Positions 35,904 through 49,225 of a stretch of 64,000 bases of DNA are shown piece after piece. Positions within the stretch are counted from its first letter, which is position 1, and each line of letters begins with the position of its first letter. Source of the stretch: Micropterix aruncella. Taxonomy: Eukaryota > Arthropoda > Insecta > Lepidoptera > Micropterigidae. The notes beneath the pieces are model-generated. The model worked only from the letters and a program-made list of their open reading frames with translations. It was not told where the DNA came from and searched no databases. Made by a program: the position numbers and the translations under genes. Location: NCBI GenBank assembly GCA_944548615.1, contig OX155964.1:16542484-16606483 (forward strand). The letters run 5' to 3'.

Positions 35904-36880
35904 ATGTTGAAATGGGGAATAAATCAGATAATATATCTCGCATATATACCAAAACCTAAAATTACTTCAAATAAAAATAATAATAATAATAAAATCTTTC
36001 TTAGCACCACTTATTTTCCTGGTGCTGAGAAACTGCGAGATATATTATCTGATTTATTCCCCATCATTTCTAATGATGCATCCACTAAGGATCTCTTAGA
36101 TTCACCGCCAATTTTATCTTTCCGCAGACCACCTAATATTAGATCAATATTAAACAAAACAAAAAATAATCAAAATTTCTCTATTGGTAATAATACTTAT
36201 GGTCTTCAACCTTGTGGTCGTCCACGTTGTAAAACTTGTCCTCTGTTAGATCTAAGTCCTTTTTTTACCAGTCCAAATACTACTAATAGTTACAGGGTTC
36301 CCTTTCATTGCAGTTGTATTTCAAAAAATATAGTATATCAACTTCTGTGCAGGACTTGTGATGCCTTTTATATCGGTGAAACAACAACACCACTTAATAT
36401 TAGACTAAATAATCATAGGGCTAGTGTAGGAAATGAAAGCCAACTCCCAATATCTTTGCATGCCAGGGCACATAATTTATCTTTTGATCAATGTTTTAAA
36501 GTTAAAATAATAAAATGCCTTGGTGATAATGCACAAGAAAGGGACGTCAAATCTTGGGAATTGGCTTATATTTATATTTTAGGCGCTTGCAAAGGTTCCG
36601 GTCTCAATAGGCAAAATTAATAAGGTTTATCATATTATCATAATCATCAAATGCTTTTTATTTTAATTTTTATCATTCATTTTAAAATAACGTTTTGCAC
36701 GGTTGGTTTCGGTACCTTAACTAAATCGTGTAAAATATTATTAATCCATTTCTTTTTGTTCGATTCCTTGAATTTAAATTTTCAACGAATTGTTCGATTT
36801 CAGAAATGTCACATATCTTGACGACGGCTGAGCCGAAATATTGATATACATTTTATAACAATCATTAATATTTAAGAAAC
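35904..36880 (+). mobile_element. Penelope-like element, downstream copy with GIY-YIG endonuclease domain
   Basis: A 238-codon frame. Zinc-type linker C104-x4-C109-x2-C112 and C137/C139; then the GIY-YIG core with IVY 143-145, C149-x2-C152, YIG 156-158, R167 and H171-R172; then E212/E219. This layout (Cys linker before GIY-YIG) is that of the endonuclease of Penelope-like retroelements. The reverse transcriptase is absent. The first about 40 codons are not native: they include one arm of a 30-bp perfect inverted repeat and an (AAT)n run. The 3' UTR (36621-36880) contains a hammerhead-like core. Confidence 0.8.
36813..36847 (+). ncRNA. Degenerate hammerhead-ribozyme-like motif
   Basis: ATATC (stem I) - TTGACGA (core; canonical CUGANGA with C3 changed to T) - C - GGC TGA GCC (stem II with loop) - GAAA - TAT T - GATAT (stem I partner). 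Penelope-like elements are known to carry minimal type I hammerheads in this part of the element. The substituted core cytosine predicts an inactive or weak ribozyme. The call rests on pattern only. Confidence 0.45.
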
Positions 36881-37113
36881 ACTAATCGCCTATTATTTTC
36901 CAGCATTCATTCTCGTCTCGCATTGTTGTGTGCCGCTGTGAAAGACTGCCATTTTGATCGGGTTCTAGTGCCACAGCAGGAAGCACCAGCAAACACTGAG
37001 TGAGGAGAAGAAGAAGGCGTGGAGTCACTCCTGGTCACCACAGACCAGATAAGTGCCCTTTCATTATTTTATCATTTCATTTATTTAGTGATTAACATAA
37101 TTTCAATTTGAAA

Positions 37114-37312
<199 letters not shown>

Positions 37313-37666
37313 CAATAAACAATTTGCGGGTAGGCAATAAACTGTCAACATTGGCATTCAGTTCTCTGGCTATTTTTTTTCCAAAATTTAATATTTACCA
37401 GCTATTTCGGGTCTAATTTTGCCATTGAATCGACAAAAAGTGGTTTAGTTTTAATTTTAAATAATTCGTTCTATGTTTAAACGTGAATAATGTGTTATTT
37501 CGGACACTTGTGAACATGACAGTGAACAACACAATGAACAGTCAGTAAATGAAGACACAATAATAATAATATATCTGTCGGTCATTCCCACTGCTAACAT
37601 CATAATATATGTGTTTTATCCAGGATTTATAAGGATAAACATATATAATTATCATTTGCAATACCA

Positions 37667-38419
37667 GTGAGAGTTATGAGAATGACAGAATCAAGTGTCA
37701 ACTCTCAAATTGGTGATCGCTTGGCTGAGTTTGAGAAACGCTTGCAGGAGGCTTTAGCTGAAAAGTGCGAAAAAAATTCCCCTAGCCTTGAGGCCCTTAG
37801 CAGAGATTTTGCCTCCTTCAAAAGGGATACACTGTCCATGCTTGATTCTCTCCGCAATGTAATCGCTAGGCAAACGGACCATATTGACGAAATGGACTGC
37901 AGAGCGAGAAGAAATCAGCTCCTTATCCACGGCGTCAAGGAGGAAGCAAAGGAAGATATCGTCGCAACAGTTGCATCGCTAGTTGCGAGCAAGCTCCAAC
38001 TTCCTAATTTTACCATCAACTCCATCGATGAAGCATATCGGATAGGAAAACGCAAGGCTGACAACGGCAAGGAGCGGCCCATCCTGATAAAATTTCTGAG
38101 AACGGTGGAGCGAGACCAGGTATGGACAAGCAAGTCGCAGCTGAAAGGTACCAGACTTCTTATTTCGGAATTTCTCACGCCTCCGAGACAGAAATTATTC
38201 TCCGAAGCCAGACAGCATTTTCAAAGTAACAAGGTGTGGAGCCGCAATGGCTCGATAATGGTGACTTTTCCCGATGACTCCCGCAGAACCATTACCACAA
38301 AAACAGATTTAAATGAAGCTGTGGCTCATTTGGGCAACTTTGCTAGTTACCGTGACCGCACAAGCCCAAAGACACATGCCTTGAGATCGCGAAACCTGAA
38401 AAAATCCACGGCACAATAG
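37667..38419 (+). CDS. LINE ORF1, RNA-binding chaperone-type protein
   Basis: 250 residues. The N-terminal 15-80 region is heptad-like (FEKRLQEALAEK, LDSLRNVIARQTDHIDEMD). A fold follows with RRNQLLIHGV at 81-90, DEAYRIGK at 121-128, RPILIKF at 137-143 and a basic tail. This resembles the coiled-coil plus RRM-like ORF1 of CR1/L2-type LINEs, which binds element RNA and trimerises. A second in-frame Met at residue 6 is also possible. Confidence 0.8.
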   Translation: MRVMRMTESSVNSQIGDRLAEFEKRLQEALAEKCEKNSPSLEALSRDFASFKRDTLSMLDSLRNVIARQTDHIDEMDCRARRNQLLIHGVKEEAKEDIVATVASLVASKLQLPNFTINSIDEAYRIGKRKADNGKERPILIKFLRTVERDQVWTSKSQLKGTRLLISEFLTPPRQKLFSEARQHFQSNKVWSRNGSIMVTFPDDSRRTITTKTDLNEAVAHLGNFASYRDRTSPKTHALRSRNLKKSTAQ

Positions 38420-38672
38420 AACAGAACATTAGTATCATTGACCTTTGTAAACCGTAAAATCGATTCTCTTTAGAGTTTATAAAACCAATATTGATAAGCA
38501 ATTTTTCTACATTCTCCAATAGATATATTATTATTGTAATGTAAATTAACTTTATTTCATTTAGAAGCTCTCTTGTTTGCAACTATTGTTGTTTTTATGT
38601 GTTTTTAATTTTTCTTAATTTAGTTTTTTCTTCGATTTTATTATATTGCTTTAATACATTTTTACTTAAATT

Positions 38673-41600
38673 ATGTCCGCTCCTATAAGACGCAAAATGA
38701 GCAGCCCTAATCCTTCCTTTCCCCAGTCCCCCAACTCTTCGTCTTCGGAGTTTCTCAACTGTTCTTTGAGTCCTGACAGGTCTATTTATCACAGTTCTCA
38801 CCTCGACCCTGGTAGTTCCCCAATTGTATCTGAATGCAGCCTAGATTGCGATAATTTGGAATCTCTCCCATCAATGCTCGAGGCGTTGCACTGCAGATAC
38901 CCTTCGAACTTCCTAGCCTGCCACATTAACGCGGAAAGCATTCCAGCTCACTACGACAACCTCCAGGTCTCATTTTCTGAAGGTCATATGCATGCAATAC
39001 TTGTAAGCGAATCGTGGCTGAAACCAAGATTAACATCCGACGCTTACTCTTTGCCTGGTTATAACCTCATCCGCAACGACCGCCTTAATGCTCGGGGCGG
39101 TGGCGTAGCTATTTACCTAAGGGAAGATATTCCATTTAAAGTGATTTCTACCTCTCATCAACTGTATCACGCGGGTGCAGAATACATTATATTGGAGACT
39201 TATCTGAAAAATACGAAACTTCTCATAATAGCGATGTACTGCCCCCCGACTATTAACTACTTTAATGAATTGGAGGAAATTTTGGACACTTTTATCCTAT
39301 CACATGACAATGTCATATTGATGGGTGATCTGAACACATGTCTAAATAAAAATGACTCTCGATCTAACAAGCTTGTTAATCTATGTACCTCATCTTGTTT
39401 ATCGCTCCTACCATTACAGGATACCCATCATCTCCTTAACTCGAGCTCGCGGATAGATGTCATAATCACATCAAAAGAATCTAATGTAAAGACGCATGGG
39501 CAATTAACTGCAAGTGGCTTCTCCCACCATGACCTACTTTATATTGCTTATAATGTTAAGGCCCCTAAACTACTTCCTAGATGCATTCAATATCGTGACT
39601 TTAAAAATGTGTCTCTTCCAGCTCTCAGGGCAGATGCGTCAGCCTTAGACTGGTCGCCCCTTTATAATATGACCAATGTTGATGCTATGACCCAGGAATT
39701 CAATAATAAAGTAATTAATCTTTATGAACTACATGCACCTTTAAAAACTCGCCGGGTCAAACATCTGCCTGCTCCCTGGATAAACGACACCATCCGTGCA
39801 TTTATGAAGAAGCGAGATAATGCAAAAACCAAGTTTAAGCGCGATCACCATCCAGACACTTGGAATGCATATAGAATACTTCGCAATCGATGCAGTCAGC
39901 TCTGCCGAAATGCCAAGAGGGTTCATATAAAATCCTTGCTCCAGTCGGCCTCCCCAGCTCAAATGTGGAAGCTCTTCCGTTCTTTCGGCATCTGTAAGTC
40001 GCACCCTAACACTGACCCTAGCATAGATAGTGACATTCTAAATGCCTATTTCACGACTCCACCTGTAATTGTAGATAATGCTATTAAGGATATCACTTTG
40101 GAAACGATTCACAGTCACCGTTTACCTGACTATCCATCTTTTGACTTCTCTCTCGTGTCGGCCTTCGAGGTGAAAAAAGTACTGCTAAGCATTAAGTCAA
40201 AAGCTGTAGGCTGTGATGGCATAAGTTTACCGCTCCTTATCCCTTTGCTCGATGAACTGGCTGAAGTGATTGCCTTCATTTTCAACTATTCACTCTCATC
40301 TGGCGACTTGCCCTCTGTCTGGAAGAATGCTTGCATTATTCCCATTCCTAAATCTTCCAATGCAAATACACCGGAAAAATTCAGGCCAATTTCCATTCTC
40401 CCTGTACTGGCTAAGGCAATTGAGCGTTTAGTATACAATCAGCTACTCACTTATGTCTCTGACTATAACCTCCTAAACCCATTTCAGTCAGGATTTCGGC
40501 CCAATCACAGCACAACTACTGCCCTGGTACAGGTAACCGATGACATTCGACTAGCCATGGATAATCGCCAACTTACTCTTCTCGTCCTTCTGGACTTCAG
40601 CTCTGCTTTTAATTCTGTCGACTATGACATTCTCCTTGCCCGTTTAAAATCTTGTAATTTCGCCGAACCCGTCATCAAATGGTTTCGGTCATTTTTGAAT
40701 AACCGCAGTCAGTGTGTTAAATATAAAGACAAGCTCTCTAATTTTCTACCACAAGTCGCCGGCGTTCCCCAAGGTAGTGTCTTATCCCCGCTTCTTTTCT
40801 CACTATTTATTAACTCAATATCTAACGTGATTAATGCAAAATATCATCTCTATGCCGACGATGTCCAAATCTATTCCCACTGTCGCCCAGAAGACATTGA
40901 CGAGGCTATAACTTCTGTTAACGCTGATCTTGCGATGATATCTGACTGGTCGAAATCTCATGGCTTGCTCCTAAATCCATCCAAGACTCAAGCTATCATA
41001 ATCGGAAGCAGCTATTTCACCTCGAGGATCGACATAAATTCTTTACCAAGGATTGGCATAGGTGCGGATGAGGTCCCAATCAGCTCTCAGGTTAAAAATC
41101 TTGGTGTATACCTCGACCAAAATCTTTCGTGGCAGCCACACATTGAGAAGATGAGACGTAAACTCTTTGGTCGCTTTCATGCAATAAAGAAACTCAAGAA
41201 TTTTCTCCCCGAGGAAAGCAAAATCACAATCTGCCAATCTATTCTCCTCCCTCTACTTGATTATTCAGATGTTGTCTTTCTCGACATCAAGGAAGATCTA
41301 GCCACCAGGGTAGAAAGGCTGCAAAATGTCTGCATTCGATTCATTTATGACCTACGAAAGTTTGACCATATTACGGAGTACAGAAGGAGACTTCACTGGC
41401 TGACGACCCGAGAAAGGAGAGATACGAGAGTCCTAGGTTTGCTCTTCAGAATCCTGAAGGGGGCCGCTCCGAAATATCTTATAAGTAGGTTCAAACCTCT
41501 ATCTTCTCACGGGCGCCCTCTGAGATCTGAAGACAACCTACTGCTCTCGATCCCTAGTCACAGTAGTGATTTCTTCTCGCACTCTTTCTCTGTACGTGGA

Positions 41601-41699
41601 GCCCGTCTCTGGAATGCTTTACCCTCGCGTATAAGGATAGCACCTAGTTTGTATTGCTTCAAACGCAGGCTCAAAGAACACTTGAACCCACGCTCATAA
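38673..41699 (+). CDS. LINE ORF2: AP endonuclease and reverse transcriptase
   Basis: 1008 residues. Apurinic-type endonuclease at 75-290: HINAES (N86), SESWL (E113), MGDLN (D219, N221), RIDVIIT (D262), and SHHDLLYI at 284-291. In related elements that last motif is S-D-H-D, so the catalytic Asp has become His285. RT at 500-760: GCDGIS, FRPISILPVLAKAIERLVY, QSGFRPNHSTTTALVQ, LDFSSAFNSVD (D641), GVPQGSVLSPLLF and YADD 727-730. The C-terminal region ends GARLWNALPSRIR..FKRRLKEHL. There are no stops or frameshifts. It copies element RNA into nicked DNA; the endonuclease change may impair nicking. Confidence 0.92.
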   Translation: MSAPIRRKMSSPNPSFPQSPNSSSSEFLNCSLSPDRSIYHSSHLDPGSSPIVSECSLDCDNLESLPSMLEALHCRYPSNFLACHINAESIPAHYDNLQVSFSEGHMHAILVSESWLKPRLTSDAYSLPGYNLIRNDRLNARGGGVAIYLREDIPFKVISTSHQLYHAGAEYIILETYLKNTKLLIIAMYCPPTINYFNELEEILDTFILSHDNVILMGDLNTCLNKNDSRSNKLVNLCTSSCLSLLPLQDTHHLLNSSSRIDVIITSKESNVKTHGQLTASGFSHHDLLYIAYNVKAPKLLPRCIQYRDFKNVSLPALRADASALDWSPLYNMTNVDAMTQEFNNKVINLYELHAPLKTRRVKHLPAPWINDTIRAFMKKRDNAKTKFKRDHHPDTWNAYRILRNRCSQLCRNAKRVHIKSLLQSASPAQMWKLFRSFGICKSHPNTDPSIDSDILNAYFTTPPVIVDNAIKDITLETIHSHRLPDYPSFDFSLVSAFEVKKVLLSIKSKAVGCDGISLPLLIPLLDELAEVIAFIFNYSLSSGDLPSVWKNACIIPIPKSSNANTPEKFRPISILPVLAKAIERLVYNQLLTYVSDYNLLNPFQSGFRPNHSTTTALVQVTDDIRLAMDNRQLTLLVLLDFSSAFNSVDYDILLARLKSCNFAEPVIKWFRSFLNNRSQCVKYKDKLSNFLPQVAGVPQGSVLSPLLFSLFINSISNVINAKYHLYADDVQIYSHCRPEDIDEAITSVNADLAMISDWSKSHGLLLNPSKTQAIIIGSSYFTSRIDINSLPRIGIGADEVPISSQVKNLGVYLDQNLSWQPHIEKMRRKLFGRFHAIKKLKNFLPEESKITICQSILLPLLDYSDVVFLDIKEDLATRVERLQNVCIRFIYDLRKFDHITEYRRRLHWLTTRERRDTRVLGLLFRILKGAAPKYLISRFKPLSSHGRPLRSEDNLLLSIPSHSSDFFSHSFSVRGARLWNALPSRIRIAPSLYCFKRRLKEHLNPRS

Positions 41700-41960
41700 A
41701 CTTTTCCTTATTTTTCCCTATTTTTTCCTCCCTATTGCGTCCCTTGCGTCATTATAGGTTTATTGTTTGTTTTTTTTTCTTAAATTTATTGTTTTGTTTC
41801 CCTGCTGAATTTAAATGATTAAAATTTAATTTATTAGTTTATTTTTACCGCATAACATGTTATTCCACTAGGTTAAGGTTAGCTGTAAGATATTGCTTTT
41901 AGGCAATAAGCTCGCCGTTTTGTTAAAGCAAATAAAGCGTTTAATTATTATTATTAATTA

Positions 41961-42885
<925 letters not shown>

Positions 42886-42905
42886 TATATATATATATAT
42901 ATATA
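42886..42905. repeat. (TA)n tract 4, short
   Basis: About 10 TA units. It is the continuation of tract 3 on the far side of the palindromic transposon. Confidence 0.85.
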
Positions 42906-44139
<1,234 letters not shown>

Positions 44140-44437
44140 AACTCATGTTTGTTTGTTTGTTTATACTCTTTATTGTGAAAATGTCACAATGGGCGGGTTT
44201 ATTCTCATATGACAATGTCTTACAACCAACCCTACTATGACGTGTTATATGTATGTGTGCGTGTAACATGTCTGTAAGTGTGTGTCTTGTTATTGCATTC
44301 GATCGACAGAATTGAAAATGCAATTCCGTTAATTTGATCCCAACGGAAAATGGTGACCCAGCCGGGAATCGAACCCGGGACCTTACAATGTAAGATCAGG
44401 CGAGCTAACCACTATGCCACCGGGCCGTGTAACTCAT
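44140..44437 (-). mobile_element. tRNA-derived SINE, copy 2, full length with target duplication
   Basis: The body at 44147-44430 lies between two AACTCAT copies (44140-44146 and 44431-44437). On the minus strand the head reads CGGCCCGGTGGCATAGTGGT, with A-box-like TAGTGGTTAGCTC and B box GGTTCGATTCC. The 3' tail is CACAATAAAGAGTATAAACA then (AACA)n. It is the best preserved of the three copies. Confidence 0.88.
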
Positions 44438-44599
44438 CGGTTGTCATTCTCATAAATATTTTGCATTCACTTCAATCCTCGATTGCCAGCTTTCAATTTC
44501 TTCTAGCATCGCTGATAAAATAATGTTAGAATAATGTGGCGGCGTCCTTTCCGAAAGATGTCAAGCTACTTTTCTAACGCCGTCGTGCTACGTTCTAAT

Positions 44600-44830
44600 G
44601 GACCGAATCTGTGACCATACTGAATAATGGGAAAATCCTTTCAACTTTGGTAGTAAGGGCGCGGGGATAGCCAGCTGGAGTCTTACGGGCCTGTGGCGTA
44701 GTTTGACTGGATTTTTGTTGGCCATCAAGTCTTAACTTTAACTCCATGGGAGACAGAATTTTATTATGTCCGTTTAACCTCCTGTGGTGACGAGTTTTCC
44801 CCTAGTAATTGACACCCCTCAATGCTACTT
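44600..44830 (+). repeat. Dispersed repeat family A, copy 4
   Basis: Shares TGGTAGTAAGGGCGCG, CTTACGGGCCTGTGGCGTAG, CCATGGGAGACAGAATT and a tail ATTGACACCCCTCAATGCTA with other family A copies. Confidence 0.55.
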
Positions 44831-45025
44831 ATCTAACTCCAAAGTTTTTCTAACGTCTTTTTCTAACGCCAACGTTTAAATGATAATTTTCCACTTGCCA
44901 CTAATAAGCTTTGTAAACGATAAGTACTAATAGCACTAAGCTCGTGTAAACTTAGCATAAAGCGCACTTAGCCACAACTTCGAAGGTTTCACACAAGCTT
45001 CCGATCGGCTATTGTATAGGCCTAC

Positions 45026-45208
45026 CTTAATTGCTTCCATTTGCTGGCCCGCTGAGGCCGGTCGAAGGCCAGCTATGATGGCGAATTTGGTCCAATTGAA
45101 TGCCTTCAGGAGAGCAACAACGCTTTTGCTCACCTTTGATGAAGGAGGCAGAGTGCGAGCAAACGTTGTGTACACCCGCTTATCTGATACAAGAGTATCA
45201 GCGCATTT
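45026..45208 (-). CDS. Receptor guanylyl cyclase, extracellular-domain exon B (partial gene)
   Basis: This 183-bp exon is exactly 61 codons, phase 0 at both ends. It starts KCADTLVSDKRVYTTFARTL and contains PPSSKVSKSVVALLKAFNW, the stretch most typical of insect receptor guanylyl cyclases. The acceptor is TTTTTCTTTACAG and the donor AAG|GTAGGC. It follows exon A (NLPIISY|KCAD) and precedes exon C (EAIK|ELAR). The domain would face outside the cell, bind a peptide-type ligand and regulate an intracellular cyclase domain that is not in this window. No stop or frameshift is seen, so it appears to be under coding constraint. An open frame on the opposite strand is only its shadow. Confidence 0.88.
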
Positions 45209-46089
45209 CTGTAAAGAAAAAATAAAAATAGCTACAGCGATTATGTGTAAAAATAACCTAGCATTTAACTAACGCTCGTGAAATGTTTATGCTTAAACGA
45301 GATGTATGCGTTTATGTGCACAACTTTCGACTGTGCTAAGTAGGTTTATTGTCATATGACAATCTCTGGCGTCGGGCGCACCAGATCTGACAGGCACGGG
45401 TCGGAAACTTTTACTTAAACCGGGGGGGGGGGGGTGCCTCCCCCGCCAGAGCGGTGTATGATGCCGCTCTTCCTAGCGTTTTCCATTTTTCACAATTTTT
45501 CATAGCGTTTTCGTAATTCTGGAGGTAAATTAACAGAATTAACTGAATTTGTGTAATTCGTGAATGTTTTTCCTGGTTTTGCAATCTCATTTAAGAATAA
45601 GCATTTTCCAATCCAGTCCGGGAAAACCTTCCAGCTATGTCAGTAGTTTTTATTATTTTTATTTCTTTATCAAAGCATCATCCTTTAAACGAATTCTTTA
45701 AAAAGATTTTACAAAAAAAAACAATCAAATATTAACAATATTATACGATTTTATCTTGTGTTTTGAACTCCTTCATATAGCCTTAAGTATAAATCATATA
45801 GGCTTCATATAGAATATCATATAGCCTTAAGTATAAACTTCTCGACCAGAAATAACGATTATTATGTCTTATTTTATGGGAACGAGCAAATGAAGTATTT
45901 TATTTTTATTTTTATTTTATAGCTGGCTGATAACGAGCCCAGGCCATAAGGGATCCCATTAAACCTAAATGGCACTGTCGAAAGTAGTGCTCTTCCAAAA
46001 ATACATCTCATTTAAAAATAAGCATTTCCCAATCCATTCCGGGAAAACCTGCTAGCTATGTTTATTTTTTATTTTTGGCTTTTATTATT
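45209..46089. other. Intron A-B, region right of exon B: poly-G and family C repeats
   Basis: A poly-G run lies at about 45422-45432 followed by TGCCTCCCCC. Family C blocks (CCAATCCAGTCCGGGAAAAC, CATCATCCTTTAAACGAATT) occur at 45600-45690 and again at 46020. No gene is recognised. Confidence 0.5.
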
Positions 46090-46280
46090 TTTTGGCCTAT
46101 GGCTATATTTGGCCTATGGCTATATTTGGCCTATGGCTATGTTTGGCCTATGGCTATGGCTATATATGTTTGGCCTATGGCTATATTTGGCCTATGGCTA
46201 TATTTGGCCTATGGCTATATTTTTTGGCCTATGGCTATATTATGGCTATATATGGCCTATATTTGGCCTATGGCTTTTAT
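46090..46280 (+). repeat. 17-bp minisatellite inside a family C repeat
   Basis: About ten iterations of TTTGGCCTATGGCTATA with a few expansions (GGCTATGGCTATATATG). It sits between the GGGAAAACCTGCTAGCTATG and CAAAGCATCATCTTTTAAAC halves of a family C repeat. Because 17 is not a multiple of 3 and the unit lacks stops, all three frames are open here, which is not evidence of coding. Confidence 0.85.
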
Positions 46281-46344
46281 TATTTTTATTTCTTCATCAA
46301 AGCATCATCTTTTAAACGAATTCTTCGAAAAAATTTTAAATGGA

Positions 46345-48540
46345 TCTCAAGTCCTCTGATTTAATTATCAAAGCTTCTACTTCTACTAGATAATTTAGGT
46401 AATACCGGGCGAGCGAAAGAAAGTGTAAGAATGAATAAGGGAGGGAATAAAATAATACACTTAATGAATAAGGAGGCTAATGATCAAAGAGGATTTCTCC
46501 ATTCTAATAACAGCAAGAAAGCACGAGGGGAAATAAGTTACTCTGTTTACTTGCTGTTTCTTATGTTAGTTCAATAGCCAATGAGCTGAGATTTCTGGAA
46601 CGAATTGGATTTACTTAGGGTTTTCTGCCTAGTAGTAGCTTGAAATATTGACCAGTGATTTGGATTACTTAGAAAATGTCGCTGTATTCGCGGTTGGTTA
46701 TTTGAACTGGTGATTGAATAGCAAATAACTAGTCTAAACAAGCTAATTTAATGCCAATTTTGAGGAATTTGAGAGAGTATAAAGAGAATAAATAGTTTAA
46801 TAGTTTAAAAACCAAGCGGATGCAGCAGAAACAAAGTATTTTATATCTATAATAAAATTTACGTAATATATAGAAGAAGAAAAACAATTTAAAGGTATTA
46901 ATGAATACGTTTCTCCATTACAGAATAAAATAACAACATACGAATAAACTATCTCCTTCCATGCAACCAAAAGTGGAATTTATATTAAACAACAACCAAA
47001 TCGAAATTGTAAACCACTATGCAAAATCGAAATTAAAAAACCAAATTGCAGAAAAGGCAAAATGCTAAAAGAATCAATAAAAAGAAATTACTCCGTAATT
47101 GCTAATTTTATTTCTCATGGACCTCCCACCAGCTCAAGTGCATGTACTAATAATATCCCAACGTGAACGTCACGAATCTGAAAACGAATTGTGCATCGAC
47201 AAGCCATAACGGATTAGACAAAAAAACAAACAGAAAATAGTTGTAACAACGTAATAGTGACTATACTAAACCACGCAAATACTAAATTAAAAATACCCAA
47301 ATTTCGCCATGAAACTACTTAATCCCACTACGAATTATTATCTGATTAATAAACAAGAATACACTAAAAACTACAAAAGTAATGCAATTGGATCCGGAAA
47401 TAGTTTCGCTTATAAATGCTCCCGTCTCTGTAAAAACGGAACCAAAATCGAAGACTATTTTAGTTAGTATGAATCGAAAACTGTATACCAAATTGAAACT
47501 TAAGATTGTTACGTAATGAGCTATGATTTAAAAATTCATTAGTTTTATTATATTATCATTTTATTTTGAGATACAATACCGGAGTGGCGTATTTAAAACG
47601 CCATTTAAGGTTTATCAATGTTTGGAACTATGAGTACCATCTACACGTCGCGTTTCGTAATAAAATCCTGCCTGCCAAAACGTAGTACGGCATTGAGCGA
47701 ACCAATACCCATATAATCAATGGTTTTACTTGGTTTTATATTTATATTTTTACGTAAGTCAGTTATTATGTACTTGTCCGCTCTAGCTTTATTATTCAAG
47801 GAGAATTAAAAATATTTAAAATTATTTTTAAAAATGCGATTATTCATTAAAAATTAGGTGACATAATTGTTATTCTTCAAATGCCTATATTCTTAGATGC
47901 CTATATTCTTTAGATGCCGCCCTAAAATTATCTCTCCGTATTTAATGATTGACTGAAAGATGTTTTGTACGCGGTGGTAAGTCCGCCGTTTTTGCCTATC
48001 CTCGTGAAATAGAGTTTTTAAGTTATATTGCATTAACCATCGTATCGACAGACTTGAATTCCACATCAACATGAGAAGGAAACAGCCTCCAGTTCACGCC
48101 GTTAGGGGTTGATCGTTACAACATTTTTTTCCCTTAAATATTGTTTTAGGGGATATTACCGAATTTTGAGATTTTTTCCTCCACAGGCAATGGTTATATA
48201 CGGACATTGATTATACAGTATATAGAGTATATACTCATAAATACATAAAGAGAAAAAAAGTTTTAAAAAAAACGACAGTCTAAACAATTCGGCGGTAGAT
48301 GCAAATTCGGTTTTTTTGGTACTTATTGCAATACTTTTGTAGCTTAAATTTTTACCAAAAATTTTCTTTTGTAATCGATAGAGTACGCTAATTTGAATAT
48401 AATGTAAAGTTTTCTAATAGATTCGATTTGATTGTCAGTGTAAAATTGAAGCCTTTCTAGAATAATAGGTGCCAGGATTTTAAAAAATCGTTGTAATTAT
48501 ATTAATATTTTATTTTGAGGTACGATACGTTAACGGCTTG
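46345..48540. other. AT-rich intronic stretch, no gene recognised
   Basis: No repeat ends or protein similarity that I can support over about 2.2 kb. Confidence 0.35.
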
Positions 48541-48544
48541 TTTA

Positions 48545-48885
48545 GAAGTATGTGGCTATTGCGTCAGGTTTCTTCTGGTAGTGAAGTTATTGCGGCATTG
48601 CGGCATTCGGGACGATGTGAGTGTTGAGCAGGGCCCTCCCGGTGAAGGAGCGGTCGCAATGCGGGCACTCGAACTGCTTAAATTTGAGATGCACCGCTTG
48701 AAGTGCGTCTCGAAGTCCCCCTTCGCTGCGAACGATCCGTCGCTTTCGTGACAGGGGAACGCTTTGAGTCGCCCGTGCATCGTGATCACGTGGCGGTTCA
48801 AATTATCTTTCTGAAAGAAGGCCTTGTCGCACTCGGGAATCTCTGATCTTTCTATGTAAGCTGGCGACTTTTTCTACTCTTCCTA
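48545..48885 (-). pseudogene. C2H2 zinc-finger gene fragment, frameshifted
   Basis: Minus-strand text in shifting frames: IPECDKAFFQKDNLNRHVIT with MH; then GRLKAFPC, FAAKGDFETHF; then FECPHCDRSFTGRALLNTHI; then CRNNFTTRRNLTQ. These are three to four successive C2H2 fingers (C..C...F.....L..H...H, linker GRLKAF in place of TGEKPF) with missing cysteines and frame breaks. Upstream is an in-frame stop and an acceptor-like ATTGTATTTTTTAG, suggesting a former intron-exon edge. Confidence 0.65.
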
Positions 48886-48972
48886 AAAAATACAATACCT
48901 GCTTATTCAATGAAAATTACAGCAACATACTAATTAATAGTCAAAAAATAATTCTAATCTGCTAATTGTGAA
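48812..48972. repeat. Long inverted duplication, left arm
   Basis: From AAGAAGGCCTTGTCGCACTC to TCTGCTAATTGTGA, about 155 bp matches the reverse complement of 52193-52350 with no difference noticed. It covers the start of the zinc-finger remnant and its adjoining former intron. Confidence 0.85.
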
Positions 48973-49099
48973 ACAAAATCATGCTTTTTACCTATGCAAT
49001 GGAGATAAAAACGAAGTAATTTCTATAATTACCTACTAACCACAAAACAAATTACGCTTTCGTAGTAATAATTAATTTACGATTACGATGATAACATTA

Positions 49100-49225
49100 A
49101 TTACGGACATATTATGGACACAGCTGTCAATGACGTCGCCATAGTAACGTCACGCAATCGTCGCCATAGTAACGTCGCGCAATCGTTACAAACTTTCGCG
49201 TTTATAATATTAGTAGGAAGTAGGA
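49100..49225 (-). mobile_element. Helitron-like 5' end (minus strand)
   Basis: Minus-strand start TCCTACTTCCTACTAATATT then ATAAACGCGAAAGTTTGTAACG. A short tandem of ACGTYRCGCAATCGTCGCCAT lies just inside (49130-49190). The 3' end is not identified. Confidence 0.55.

Noticed and set aside
46058..46364. Trp/Leu/Ala/Tyr-rich open frames resembling a membrane repeat protein
   Set aside because: All three frames are open because a stop-free 17-bp minisatellite cycles through them; there is no start context or homologue.
48556..48801. Zinc-finger frame as a functional gene
   Set aside because: Adjacent fingers fall in different frames, cysteines are missing, and an in-frame stop precedes the first finger.
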